DNA from: Herbihabitans rhizosphaerae
GTDB taxonomy: Bacteria; Actinomycetota; Actinomycetes; Mycobacteriales; Pseudonocardiaceae
Direction of reading: 5' to 3'
Length of the DNA: 64,000 nucleotides
Assembly: GCF_004216555.1 (NCBI RefSeq)
Contig: NZ_SGWQ01000003.1
Coordinates: 172,146-236,145 of the forward strand
This document shows, in pieces, positions 42,719 to 50,415 of this stretch. The notes under the pieces are model-generated. The model worked only from the letters and a program-made list of their open reading frames with translations. It was not told where the DNA came from and searched no databases. Position 1 is the first letter of the stretch; every line of letters starts with the position of its first letter. The translations under genes and the position numbers were made by a program.

Positions 42719-43677
42719 CGATTTCTCCCGGTGGCGAGTAGGTCGGCGAAGGTAGCGGTCATGGGTGCTTCCGTCGGGACTTCGAGCCAGCGGTACTGGC
42801 CGGCGCTGTTGGATTCAAGGAACCACCAGTGGTGGCTGGTGTCGATGACGAAGTCGAACGCGGCGTAGGCCAGCCCGAGGCGGTCCATGTACCGGTGTAG
42901 CCCTCGCGCCACGTGTGGTGGCGTTGGTATCCACTGGTACCGGCACGTGGAGAAGTCCTGCCGGATGTCGGCCCGCGGCGCATCGGTGTGCATCGTGATC
43001 GCGAACATTTCCCAGCCGATGACGACCACGCGTGCCTCGTAGACCTTGTCGCAGACGTAGTCCTGGAGCTGGGTGGCTGTGGAGGCGACGCCGGACAGGT
43101 CGGCCAGGTCACCATCGGTGAGCGGCCGATTGAACGCGACTTTGAGGTCGCCTCCTTCGGTGATCGTGTTGGGGCCAAAGCTCTTGCAGCTCACCTGCTC
43201 GGGTCGCCCGCCGGCAAACCGGTGGACGGCCTCGGGTGAGTTCGTGACCAGGGTCGGCAGGACGCTGAGCCCGGAGGCCGCGGCGATCGCCAGTTGCAGC
43301 GGCTTGTAGACGGCGTCAGCCGCACGGTTGGGGTGGTTGACCCATCGGACTCCGTCCAACGCGGCCAGAACGCCGCCGAACCCGAGCCGCGCCTCGCGAT
43401 GCGCGTAGGCGCGCTCAACGTCGGTCAGCTCATTCGGGAACTGGAATGCGGACGGATCGCGATACCAGATCGAGCGAATTTCTTGCAGCGCAACGGATCG
43501 ATGCGATGTGCGAAGCCAGCCGGACCATGTCCCACCGATCAGCTCCGCGTCCAACACGAGCCGGTTGGGAAACCAGCTCGTGTCGGCGCGGAACACCGGG
43601 GCATCCCGCCTGGTCAGCTCCCGCACCACAGCATCGACCGGCGCATCGGCCTCCTGGGCGAAAATGACTACGGTCAT
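42715..43677 (-). CDS. ATP-grasp peptide ligase (graspetide synthetase, MvdD/TgmB type)
   Basis: 320 residues. N-terminal region with IRSIWYRDPSAF (the WYR motif typical of RiPP ATP-grasps), then the ATP-grasp domain with CKSFGPNTI, QDYVCDKVYEARVVVI, RYQWIP and DFVIDTSHHWWFLESNSAGQY (metal-binding Glu-x-Asn). These enzymes join Ser/Thr/Lys side chains to Asp/Glu side chains of a precursor by way of acyl phosphates. It starts 4 bp after the precursor gene stop, an arrangement expected for enzyme and substrate. Confidence 0.92.
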   Translation of the reverse strand: MTVVIFAQEADAPVDAVVRELTRRDAPVFRADTSWFPNRLVLDAELIGGTWSGWLRTSHRSVALQEIRSIWYRDPSAFQFPNELTDVERAYAHREARLGFGGVLAALDGVRWVNHPNRAADAVYKPLQLAIAAASGLSVLPTLVTNSPEAVHRFAGGRPEQVSCKSFGPNTITEGGDLKVAFNRPLTDGDLADLSGVASTATQLQDYVCDKVYEARVVVIGWEMFAITMHTDAPRADIRQDFSTCRYQWIPTPPHVARGLHRYMDRLGLAYAAFDFVIDTSHHWWFLESNSAGQYRWLEVPTEAPMTATFADLLATGRNR

Positions 43678-43681
43678 TCGT

Positions 43682-43996
43682 CTACTTCTCTTCCCAGCCC
43701 CAGTCTTCTTCGGGCCCCTCGTCGCCGTCCGTGCTGCCCTTTGTCGCCCAATCCTTGCCCTTGTTGCCCATCTCGATCAACGGGCGCCCGTGCGCGTTGA
43801 CGGCGACCTGGAGTTCGTCGCTGTAGACATAGTCGCCCAGCACGGGCGTCGGCACCGTGACAGCGCCGCGCAGCCCAAACGGGCGTGTCGCGCTGGCTCC
43901 AGGTGCGTCGGAAACGACAGGCTCCCGCACCAGATAGCGCAGGGCCGCCGAGGACAACGGGCTGTCCTCCGGTGTGAGAAGACCGGCTGTAGCCAT
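43682..43996 (-). CDS. Graspetide precursor peptide (GRASP_targ type)
   Basis: 104 residues from ATG 43996 (GGAAGGG 9 nt upstream). The leader contains RPFGLR (38-43), the recognition motif of ATP-grasp-modified precursors in this family. The C-terminal ~20 residues are the probable core: hydroxyl donors Thr85, Ser88 and Thr89 are followed by Asp90, Asp92, Glu93, Glu96, Glu97, Asp98, Glu102 and Glu103, with Trp99 and Trp101. An Asp90-Gly91 pair is the natural aspartimide site. Crosslink pattern and cleavage site cannot be read from sequence. I do not recognise this core as a described peptide. Confidence 0.88.
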   Translation of the reverse strand: MATAGLLTPEDSPLSSAALRYLVREPVVSDAPGASATRPFGLRGAVTVPTPVLGDYVYSDELQVAVNAHGRPLIEMGNKGKDWATKGSTDGDEGPEEDWGWEEK

Positions 43997-44101
43997 CGTT
44001 CGAATCCCTTCCTAGCTGAGGTTGTACGACGTTCGGACCGATCAATCGGACTGGTAATCACCTCCCCTCTGTCGGTCGGTCGATCCCGGCCAACGCGAAA
44101 G

Positions 44102-44272
44102 TCAGGGCATCGCGTCGGGTGTCAGGGGCGCTCGCCCTGGTGTCGTGTGCTCAACCACCTTGGGCTCGGGAGGCTGGACATCAGCGTCGAAATGCAGCCA
44201 CGCCCCGGTTCCGATCAGCGCCCCCGCGAGGGCGCTCGCGAACAGGATCGCCCGCTGTTTTCTACATTGCAC
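44102..44272 (-). CDS. Small membrane protein in graspetide operon (56 aa)
   Basis: From GTG 44272 (GAAGGGAA ~10 nt upstream) the frame encodes a basic N-terminus, one transmembrane helix (ILFASALAGALIGTGAWLHF, residues ~9-28) and a Pro/acidic tail. It lies 17 bp after the preceding ORF and ~105 bp before the precursor gene. It may be involved in secretion or be a structural co-product. No family recognised. Confidence 0.55.
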   Translation of the reverse strand: MQCRKQRAILFASALAGALIGTGAWLHFDADVQPPEPKVVEHTTPGRAPLTPDAMP

Positions 44273-44288
44273 TGGATTCCGGTTCCCT

Positions 44289-44651
44289 TCAGTTCTCTTC
44301 TTCGGTTTGCCCGCGCGCTCTACGCATTGGCCGCTTCGGTAGTGCGATGGCGTTCTCCGAGGGCATGGCGCGCCACGGAACGTGGCGCGCGCCGTCGAGC
44401 AGGGCCGCGCACTTCTGGCAAGGGGCGCGTCTTGGGCACGGGCTGACCAATGCGATCGGCGCACCGCACCGAGCCCAACTGATCCGCACACCGAGGAACA
44501 CCCGTACCGACGCGTTGTCGCTGGACACGTGCAGAACGGCGGACGTGAAATAGCCCGGAAACCAGGCGAGCCGCTGCGGTGACGCCGTATCCGATGAATC
44601 GGGTGGAAGTGCCCGCAGCCCCTCCAAGGACGCGGCGTAGCGTCGCGGCAT
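44289..44651 (-). CDS. Hypothetical protein with Cys motif (120 aa)
   Basis: The frame contains SPCPRRAPCQKCAALLDG (~residues 70-87), a C-x4-C-x2-C arrangement that may bind metal, preceded by a beta-type region RVFLGVRISWARCGAPIALV and ending in a basic/acidic tail. The start ATG lacks a clear Shine-Dalgarno sequence. Placed in line with the graspetide operon. Moderate doubt that it is real, although it fills the interval and keeps high-GC wobble. Confidence 0.5.
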   Translation of the reverse strand: MPRRYAASLEGLRALPPDSSDTASPQRLAWFPGYFTSAVLHVSSDNASVRVFLGVRISWARCGAPIALVSPCPRRAPCQKCAALLDGARHVPWRAMPSENAIALPKRPMRRARGQTEEEN

Positions 44652-44720
44652 TCGCGGCGGGCATGGCGGCCGCTGCGGACCACGGTCGCGACCGGGGATC
44701 GCGGTGTTCCAGCGCGATGA

Positions 44721-45194
44721 TCATTGCTTCGACCGGGTGCGCTGTTCAGCGTCGGTTCCGTGCGGGCTCGGCCGGTCGCGCACGTGGCAGACCAGCTTGG
44801 TGACGAAAAAGACCGCGACGATCGCGACGACGCTCCACTGCATCCACAGTGATCGCTCCTTCTCTACTGCGCGGCACATCCGTTCGCGCGCCTCCTGCCT
44901 AAGTCGTTTCAACTCGGCTCGGCCGGCTTCGGTCGGTTCGATTCGAACGGCCGTGTCTTCTGGGTGAGGCGCATAGCACAGGAGGCCCTCGCGGATCAGG
45001 TTGTGTGCGGCGAGCACAACCTGATCGGGGCAGGCGCGCCCCGCGCAGAAAATGAGGTCGCCGTGTAGCCGGAGACGTCCTTGCTCGGCCCTGTACAGCG
45101 CCGCGAGTCGGCAACTGTCCAGCTCGGCGATGTCGCTCAAGTCGACGTTCGGCGCGTTGCTGTACTCGCGGATCCAGCTTTCGGGACTGTTCAT
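44721..45194 (-). CDS. Membrane protein of graspetide cluster (winged-helix-like N-domain)
   Basis: 157 residues from ATG 45194, which has GGGGGGA ~9 nt upstream. Residues ~1-95 look like a small helical/winged domain (LSDIAELDSCRLAALYRAEQGRL...EPTEAGRAELKRLRQEARERM). One transmembrane helix (~118-135, WSVVAIVAVFFVTKLVC) is followed by a short cytoplasmic tail. The frame stays open upstream to a TTG at 45437, giving a longer version (238 residues). Role unknown; orientation and spacing place it in the RiPP operon. Confidence 0.6.
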   Translation of the reverse strand: MNSPESWIREYSNAPNVDLSDIAELDSCRLAALYRAEQGRLRLHGDLIFCAGRACPDQVVLAAHNLIREGLLCYAPHPEDTAVRIEPTEAGRAELKRLRQEARERMCRAVEKERSLWMQWSVVAIVAVFFVTKLVCHVRDRPSPHGTDAEQRTRSKQ

Positions 45195-45581
45195 CAGACA
45201 ATCCCCCCGACACGAGCGTCGATGTCCAGGCATCGCGAGCACCTGCGCCGGCTTTCCCGCGCTGGCTTGCACTTTGTCGGCCAACCACCCACCGCAGGAG
45301 CCCACAGGGATCGGGCCAGCGTGAGTTTCGATGACGCGAGGCACCCCGTCCTCGGTCTCGCGGCGGTGCTCCAAATTCGGGTCGTGCCGGTCGACGACCC
45401 ACACGCTCGGCGGCGTAAGAACGCCCACGCTGATCAACTTCCTCGTTGAGGTTGGGGAGCCGCACGGCCAAGGGGCCAGCGGGTTGCGACCGTGCGGCTC
45501 CCGTCGCGGACACGGAACACGGCTGACAAAGGAGGAAGTCGCCGCGCACGCTCGCGCGTCCGCTCACGGATCACACGGCTG
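45195..45581 (-). other. Interval between two small membrane-protein genes
   Basis: 387 bp with no independent gene I can support. The frame of the downstream membrane protein remains open here back to TTG 45437 and reads a Cys-containing segment (VGSCGGWLADK...CRGDC), so part may be coding as an N-terminal extension or a separate peptide. No hairpin of note. Confidence 0.4.
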
Positions 45582-45908
45582 TCAGGAGCGCATCCGACCA
45601 AGGCTGATCAAACCGTGCGCCGCGTGGTGCTGGCCGCACTCCAACGCACACCGTTGTACGTTCTGGCCAGCCGGGTGAACACCCGGAAGGCAGGACCGTG
45701 TCGGGGTCCGACCCTGCCCACCGGGCTGTCGTAGTGGGGTACGAACCCCGCATAGCGCCGCTTCTTTGGCCGCAGCGTCGGCGTCACGGCATCGGCGAAC
45801 CCGTCGCCGTTCGGCAAGTCGCGCTGCCACAACCAGCACCAGCAACAGAGTCAGCGGCCCGCCTCCGACCAGTGCCAACGCGAACAACCCGAACTCGGTG
45901 ACGCTCAC
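45582..45908 (-). CDS. Small membrane protein, probable first gene of graspetide operon
   Basis: 108 residues in the long frame: one N-terminal transmembrane helix (FGLFALALVGGGPLTLLLVLV, written as ~residues 6-26) followed by an Arg-rich ARLAERRRVRRCRDADAAAKEA stalk (~28-49). After ~residue 50 the composition becomes less protein-like, while a second frame (to 45608) reads RYAGFVPHYDSPVGRVGPRHG, so a frameshift or overlapping pair is possible. Leftward, next to the divergent XRE gene. Function unknown. Confidence 0.45.
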   Translation of the reverse strand: MSVTEFGLFALALVGGGPLTLLLVLVVAARLAERRRVRRCRDADAAAKEAALCGVRTPLRQPGGQGRTPTRSCLPGVHPAGQNVQRCALECGQHHAAHGLISLGRMRS

Positions 45909-45983
45909 GACTCACTCCTGACAATCTCTAGCCGTTCCCGTTCAACTACGCACCGTCAACTCTGTCGCTTTGGGGGGCCGAGC

Positions 45984-46003
45984 ACTGCCACAGAACTGCC
46001 ACA
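45984..46003. promoter_or_regulatory. Direct repeat ACTGCCACA x2 at 11-bp spacing in the divergent promoter region
   Basis: ACTGCCACA at 45984-45992 and 45995-46003 lie in the 213-bp gap between the graspetide operon (45908) and the XRE regulator (46122). One-turn spacing suits a regulator binding the same helix face. Just right of it is GGATTCGAATCC (46005-46016), a palindrome resembling a tRNA T-arm. Confidence 0.45.
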
Positions 46004-46121
46004 TGGATTCGAATCCGGAAGCCGGGGCTTGATACGTCCCGCGTTGGCCGGACACTGGGTACCGTGACGGTGTGTCTCCGGACGTGTGCGCCAAGGCGCC
46101 GCGGGTTGAGAGGACTGACGC

Positions 46122-47324
46122 GTGTCCCAGCACGACGGTGAAGACTCTGGAGTCGGTACCGGCCGACGAGTTGCGGCTTGGCGCGAACAGCGCGGACTCA
46201 CTCAGCACGGCTTAGCCGAGCGCGCTCATGTGTCCTACTCACTGCTACGCAAGGTTGAACGCGAGGAACGGCGCGGCACGCCGGCCTTTCTGGCCGCTGT
46301 CGCGCGGGCGCTGAACGTTGACGTGGAGGTTTTGACCGGAGGCGGTACCGAGGGCGACCAGGTTCCCGAGATGTTGCCGCCCATTCGCGCGGCACTCGAT
46401 CTGTTCGACTTGCCCCCCGATGAGTCGATCCGTCCGCGGCCAACTCATGAACTGGCCGAAGCAGTCAGGAGGATCAACCGCAAGGCTCAAGCAGCCGACT
46501 ACGAGCCGATGGTGCGGGAGCTGCCTGGTCTTCTCGGCGAGCTGCATGCCGCGGCGCTAACCGCGGCTGGGACCGAGCAAGCCATCGCATGGGGTCTGCT
46601 GGCCGAAGCCAGTCGATGCGGCCACTCTGTCGGAATCGCACTGGGCGCAAACGATCTTTCCGTCCACGCACTCGCCCGCATGGACTGGGCGGCGTCGAGA
46701 GCAGGAGATCTCGCGCCGGGTCTCCGCGCGGCACGTGAGTACCTGCGAGTCACCGCGTACCTCCGTGCTCAGGACTACGCGGCCTGCTGGCGCCTCAACG
46801 CATCAGGCCTCGCTCATCTCGACGGAGCCGACGACGCTCCCGGGACGCTGATCGCTCGCGGGCAGTTGCATTTGGGCGCATCGGTGATTGCCGCGAAGAG
46901 CGGTGACCGAGACACCGTTGACGGACACCTGTCCGAAGCCGAGCGAATCGCCCAACGCACCGGCGAGCAGACCGAACGCTTCTGGTTCGGCTTCGGCCCG
47001 ACCAATATCCGCGTACATCGAGTGATGACACTCGTACACCTCGGCGAACACGCCGAAGCTGTCGCCCTGGCCGATGGCGGTCTACATTTCCCCGCTGATT
47101 GGTTGCCGACCCGAGTCGGGCACCACTACCTGGACGTAGCCCGTGCTTGGCGCTGGCTCAACCGCCCCGACGAAGCACTGGACGCGCTACGGGAAGCTCG
47201 AAAAGTGGCACCCGGGCAGGCGCGTCGTCATCCACTTGCCAGGGACACAGTCACCGCGTTGTTGCAAGCGCAGCGCCGACCTTCATCTGAGCTGTCGGCG
47301 TATGCAACGTGGATCGGCGTGTGA
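46122..47324 (+). CDS. XRE regulator with TPR-like C-terminal region
   Basis: 400 residues from GTG 46122 (GAGAGGA 8 nt upstream). Cro/C1 HTH at ~14-70 (RVAAWREQRGLTQHGLAERAHVSYSLLRKVE); the rest is all helical with TPR-like patterns. This large XRE type is common in actinomycetes and often neighbours RiPP clusters. Divergent from the graspetide operon across a gap with direct repeats, so it is the likely cluster regulator. Lower GC bias than housekeeping genes to its right. Confidence 0.8.
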   Translation: MSQHDGEDSGVGTGRRVAAWREQRGLTQHGLAERAHVSYSLLRKVEREERRGTPAFLAAVARALNVDVEVLTGGGTEGDQVPEMLPPIRAALDLFDLPPDESIRPRPTHELAEAVRRINRKAQAADYEPMVRELPGLLGELHAAALTAAGTEQAIAWGLLAEASRCGHSVGIALGANDLSVHALARMDWAASRAGDLAPGLRAAREYLRVTAYLRAQDYAACWRLNASGLAHLDGADDAPGTLIARGQLHLGASVIAAKSGDRDTVDGHLSEAERIAQRTGEQTERFWFGFGPTNIRVHRVMTLVHLGEHAEAVALADGGLHFPADWLPTRVGHHYLDVARAWRWLNRPDEALDALREARKVAPGQARRHPLARDTVTALLQAQRRPSSELSAYATWIGV

Positions 47325-47386
47325 ACATCTCACGTTGGCGAACACTGGACCGGCTTGTCAGTGGGTTGGAGGCGGCGGCCGTTGTT

Positions 47387-47405
47387 CAGCCCCTGAATGG
47401 GGCTG
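47387..47405. terminator. Hairpin between XRE gene and tRNA-Ala
   Basis: Perfect 7-bp stem CAGCCCC / GGGGCTG with TGAAT loop, 50 bp past the tRNA 3' end on the minus strand and 62 bp past the XRE stop on the plus strand. Confidence 0.5.
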
Positions 47406-47454
47406 GTCGGGGATGACGGGTTTGGCGGCGTCGGTGTTCGCGCAGCGACACGTT

Positions 47455-47530
47455 TGGTGGAGCTGAGGGGAATCGAACCCCTGACCTTCTCGATGCGAAC
47501 GAGACGCGCTACCAACTGCGCTACAGCCCC
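47455..47530 (-). tRNA. tRNA-Ala (anticodon CGC)
   Basis: On the minus strand the 76-nt sequence starts GGGGCTGTAGCGCAG and ends CAGCTCCACCA. Acceptor (GGGGCTG / CAGCTCC with the usual wobble), D-arm, anticodon stem TCTCG/CGAGA around loop TTCGCAT (anticodon CGC, reading GCG) and T-arm AGGGG-TTCGATT-CCCCT all fold. CCA is encoded. A TATGCT -10 lies at 47547-47552. It marks the border between the accessory van/graspetide region and the conserved block. Confidence 0.95.
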
Positions 47531-47581
47531 TGACTGGTGCCCGGAGAGCATAACAGCCCGTGGTGACGGGCAGCGCCGGGG

Positions 47582-48373
47582 TTACTCCCCGACGGCCCGC
47601 CGGTACGGCAGTGAATCCGGGTCGTCCAGCTCGTCGAACGCCGGGTCCTCGTCGTCCACGTCCACCACGACGGTGCCCGGCCGGGTGACCCGCGGCTGGG
47701 GCGGCTGTTCGAGTGCGACCCGCTCGCGGCGGGCCGGCTGGGGCTCCTCGTACTCGTAGACGTCCTCGACGTGCTCCGGCCGCGACTCGGCGGGACGCGC
47801 GTGCTCTCGAATGCGGCGCGACGCGGCCATTCTGGCCAGCCTGCGCTCGCGCACCTCCTGCTCGATGCGCACCTGTCGCCGCAGGTAGGACAGGTATCCG
47901 GCGAGCACGAGGTCGACCGCGCCGTGCAACCACCAGACGAGCGGCACGGCCACCGCGGCGACCACGGCGGTCACCACTGCGATGATCAACAGCAGCAGCA
48001 CGACCCGCTGGCGGTAGGCGTACTTCGCCCGCGCGGCGACCGCGGCCGCCTCCGGGTCGAATCCGCCCCGGCCGGGGCGGTACCGCCGGGGCTGGGGCTC
48101 CTCGGCGTGCGGTTCGTCGACGTCCTCGGCCTCGATCTCCTCGGCGGTGGCGTCGACGTCGATGTCGTCGGTGTCACGCATGTCGAGCTGCTCCTCCCGC
48201 CCCTCGTCGTCGTCCTCCTCGGCCGTGCTCGCACTGCTTCCACTGCGCACGACCCTGGCAGCCAACGTCGAGTCCGCGGTCCTGGCGACCTCCTGCCGCT
48301 TCCGCACGATCATCGGGACCAGGACGACGAGCCACGCGACCACCAACCCGACCACGATGAGTGAGCTCGGCAT
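47582..48373 (-). CDS. sepX: SepX/GlpR divisome membrane protein
   Basis: 263 residues: N-terminal transmembrane helix (SLIVVGLVVAWLVVLVPMIV, residues ~4-23) followed by RKRQEVART, a long acidic linker (~50-105), two further hydrophobic segments (~125-160) and an Arg-rich then acidic tail. This order and the sepX-rimJ-glp-galU gene neighbourhood match the actinobacterial cell-division protein SepX (Streptomyces)/GlpR (Corynebacterium), which works with Glp and FtsZ/SepF at the septum. Assignment rests on architecture plus synteny. Confidence 0.85.
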   Translation of the reverse strand: MPSSLIVVGLVVAWLVVLVPMIVRKRQEVARTADSTLAARVVRSGSSASTAEEDDDEGREEQLDMRDTDDIDVDATAEEIEAEDVDEPHAEEPQPRRYRPGRGGFDPEAAAVAARAKYAYRQRVVLLLLIIAVVTAVVAAVAVPLVWWLHGAVDLVLAGYLSYLRRQVRIEQEVRERRLARMAASRRIREHARPAESRPEHVEDVYEYEEPQPARRERVALEQPPQPRVTRPGTVVVDVDDEDPAFDELDDPDSLPYRRAVGE

Positions 48374-48488
48374 GCCTCGTCACCTCCCCCGAACACACGT
48401 CGACCAGCGCTAACGTTCGCCACGCTAGTCACAACAGTCACAGCCTCGGCGGAGGCGCGCCGATGTTCCTCCACTTTGGAGTGATCGA

Positions 48489-49169
48489 CTAGGGGAGGCT
48501 CAGCCGGCCCTCGTGCCGCAGCCGCGATACGAGCCCCTCCGGCACGTCCTCGACGGTCAACGCGTAGCAGAGATGATCTCGCCAATCGCCCGCGACGTCC
48601 AGGTAGCGCAGGAACTTTCCCTCCTCGCGGAACCCGAGCTTGTCGAGCACCCTGATGCTCGCGCTGTTCTCCGGGCGCACGGTCGCCTCCAGACGGTGCA
48701 GCCCGGCCGAGGCGAAGCAGTGGTCGACCACGAGCGCGGCGGCCGCCGTGGCCACGCCGCCCGAGGTCACGTGCCGCCCCACCCAGTACCCGATCCACGC
48801 CGAGCAGAGCGCGCCGCGCACCACGTTGCCGACGGTGACCTGGCCGACGAGGCCGCCGTTCAACGTGATCACGAACGGCAGCGACTGTCCGCGCCGGGCC
48901 AGCGCGCGCAACGCCGACCACTGCGGCGGCCAGGCGAACGTGCTGTTCCGGTCACCCCACGCGCCGCCGACCGTCGGCTCCCATTCCTCCAGGTAGCGGC
49001 GGTCACGAAGGCGGATTCGGCTCCACGTCTTGGCATCGGACAGCTTCGCCTTGCGCAGCTCGATCGTTCCGGCGGACACGCAGACGGGGCCGAGACGGGC
49101 CGGCCAACCGGGGTGACGCCCAGCCGGACGCTGTGCCCAGCCGGCCGTGTATGCGGGTTCGCGCACCAC
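48489..49169 (-). CDS. rimJ: RimJ-like GNAT acetyltransferase
   Basis: 226 residues from GTG 49169, next to the glp stop. RimJ/RimL-type GNAT: IELRKAKLSDAKTWSRIRLRDRRYL at the start of the domain, IGYWVGRHVTSGGVATAAAAL (acetyl-CoA loop, ~125-145), LHRLEATVRPENSASIRVLDKLGF and EG-F-R-YLD near the end. Probably acetylates protein N-termini or an unknown cell-envelope target. Always found with glp/sepX in this neighbourhood (Rv0995 in M. tuberculosis). Confidence 0.88.
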   Translation of the reverse strand: MVREPAYTAGWAQRPAGRHPGWPARLGPVCVSAGTIELRKAKLSDAKTWSRIRLRDRRYLEEWEPTVGGAWGDRNSTFAWPPQWSALRALARRGQSLPFVITLNGGLVGQVTVGNVVRGALCSAWIGYWVGRHVTSGGVATAAAALVVDHCFASAGLHRLEATVRPENSASIRVLDKLGFREEGKFLRYLDVAGDWRDHLCYALTVEDVPEGLVSRLRHEGRLSLP

Positions 49170-50393
49170 TCACCCGCGCTGCGCGAGAAAGCTGACCTGC
49201 ACCTGATCGCCGACCAGCACCTCGACGGTGTCCTCGTCCACCAGGATCAGGCAGTTCGCCTCGGCCAGCGAGGCGAGCAGGTGCGATCCGGACAGTCCGC
49301 GCGGCTGCACCAGGTACTCGCCGTTGGACTCGTCACGCAGCAGTTGACCGCGCAGGAAACCCTTACGCCCCTTGGTGGACGTGATCGGCGAGAGCAACTT
49401 CGCGGACACCAGGCGCCGGTGCGGGTTGCGCTTGCCCTGGGCGGATCTGATCAGTGGCCGGACGAGCACCTCGAACACCACGAGCGCGCTCATCGGGTTG
49501 CTCGGCAGCAGGAACGTCGGCACCGCGTCCGGGCCGAGCCGCCCGAATCCCTGCACCGACCCCGGGTGCATGGCGACCCTGCTGGTGTCGATGTCGCCGA
49601 GGTCGGACAGCGCGGAGCGCACCTCCTCGCCCATCGCGCCCGCCGCGCCGCCGGCGATCACCACGATCTCGGACAGCAGCAGGCGTCCCTCGACGACCTC
49701 GCGCAGCCGGCGCGTGTTGCCCGGCACCACGCCGACCCGGTTGACCTCGGCGCCGGCGTCGCGCGCAGCGGCGGACAACGCGTAGGAGTTGACGTCGTAC
49801 ACCTCGCCCTGGCCGGGCGTGCGGTCGATGTCCACCAGCTCGTCGCCGACCGAGATGATCGACACCCGGGGGCGCGGATACACCAGCACCTTCGCGCGCC
49901 CGACCGCGGCGAGCAGGCCGACCTGCGCGGATCCGATCGCCGAGCCCCGGCGGACCGCGACGTCACCGGTCTGCACGTCCTCGCCGGTGCGCCGCACGTA
50001 GGACGCGGACGGCACGGACTGCACGACGGTGACCCTGGCGTGGTGCCCGTCGGTGAACCCGAGCGGCACGACCGCGTCGGCCAGCGTCGGCAGTGGCGCG
50101 CCGGTCACCACCCGCACGGCCTGGCCGGGCTGGAGCCGGCGCGGCTGGCGCGACCCGGCCGCGATCTCCCCGACCACCGGCATGATCACCGGCTCCTCGC
50201 CGGCCGTGCGCACGTCGACGCTGCGCACCGCGTAGCCGTCCACCGCCGCCTGGTCGAAGCCGGGGAGCGCGCGCTCGGCGACGACCTCCTCGGCGCACAG
50301 CAGCCCCTGCGCCTCCGAGATGGCCACGCGCACCGGCGCGGGGCGCACCGCGGCCGCGAGGGCTCGCGCGAGCTGCTCGTCGACTGACCTCAT
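49170..50393 (-). CDS. glp: Gephyrin-like protein Glp (MoeA family)
   Basis: 407 residues from ATG 50393; GTG 50411 is an alternative start. MoeA fold motifs: PGFDQAAVDGYAVRS (~45-58), GEIAAG, VVTGAPLP, the MoaB/MogA-like core with VYDVNSYALSAA and GGAAGAMGEEV (where active MoeA has GG(V/I)S), and LPSNPMSALV. The MoaB-like loop is altered from the catalytic GGxS form, and the sepX-rimJ-galU context fits the divisome moonlighting paralogue Glp rather than a molybdopterin enzyme. A residual Mo-cofactor role cannot be excluded. Confidence 0.8.
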   Translation of the reverse strand: MRSVDEQLARALAAAVRPAPVRVAISEAQGLLCAEEVVAERALPGFDQAAVDGYAVRSVDVRTAGEEPVIMPVVGEIAAGSRQPRRLQPGQAVRVVTGAPLPTLADAVVPLGFTDGHHARVTVVQSVPSASYVRRTGEDVQTGDVAVRRGSAIGSAQVGLLAAVGRAKVLVYPRPRVSIISVGDELVDIDRTPGQGEVYDVNSYALSAAARDAGAEVNRVGVVPGNTRRLREVVEGRLLLSEIVVIAGGAAGAMGEEVRSALSDLGDIDTSRVAMHPGSVQGFGRLGPDAVPTFLLPSNPMSALVVFEVLVRPLIRSAQGKRNPHRRLVSAKLLSPITSTKGRKGFLRGQLLRDESNGEYLVQPRGLSGSHLLASLAEANCLILVDEDTVEVLVGDQVQVSFLAQRG

Positions 50394-50415
50394 GCGGCTG
50401 ACCTCGTTCACGCCC

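Noticed and set aside
45942-46208. Leftward frame ending in a sequence resembling the 3' end of a phage-type integrase
   Set aside because: Only a short tail looks familiar; no Arg/His/Tyr recombinase motifs exist upstream, and the region is the start of the XRE gene on the other strand.
49170-50393. Calling this gene a standard molybdopterin molybdenumtransferase (moeA)
   Set aside because: The sepX/rimJ/galU setting and altered GGAAGAM loop favour the divisome paralogue Glp; kept as an open alternative.
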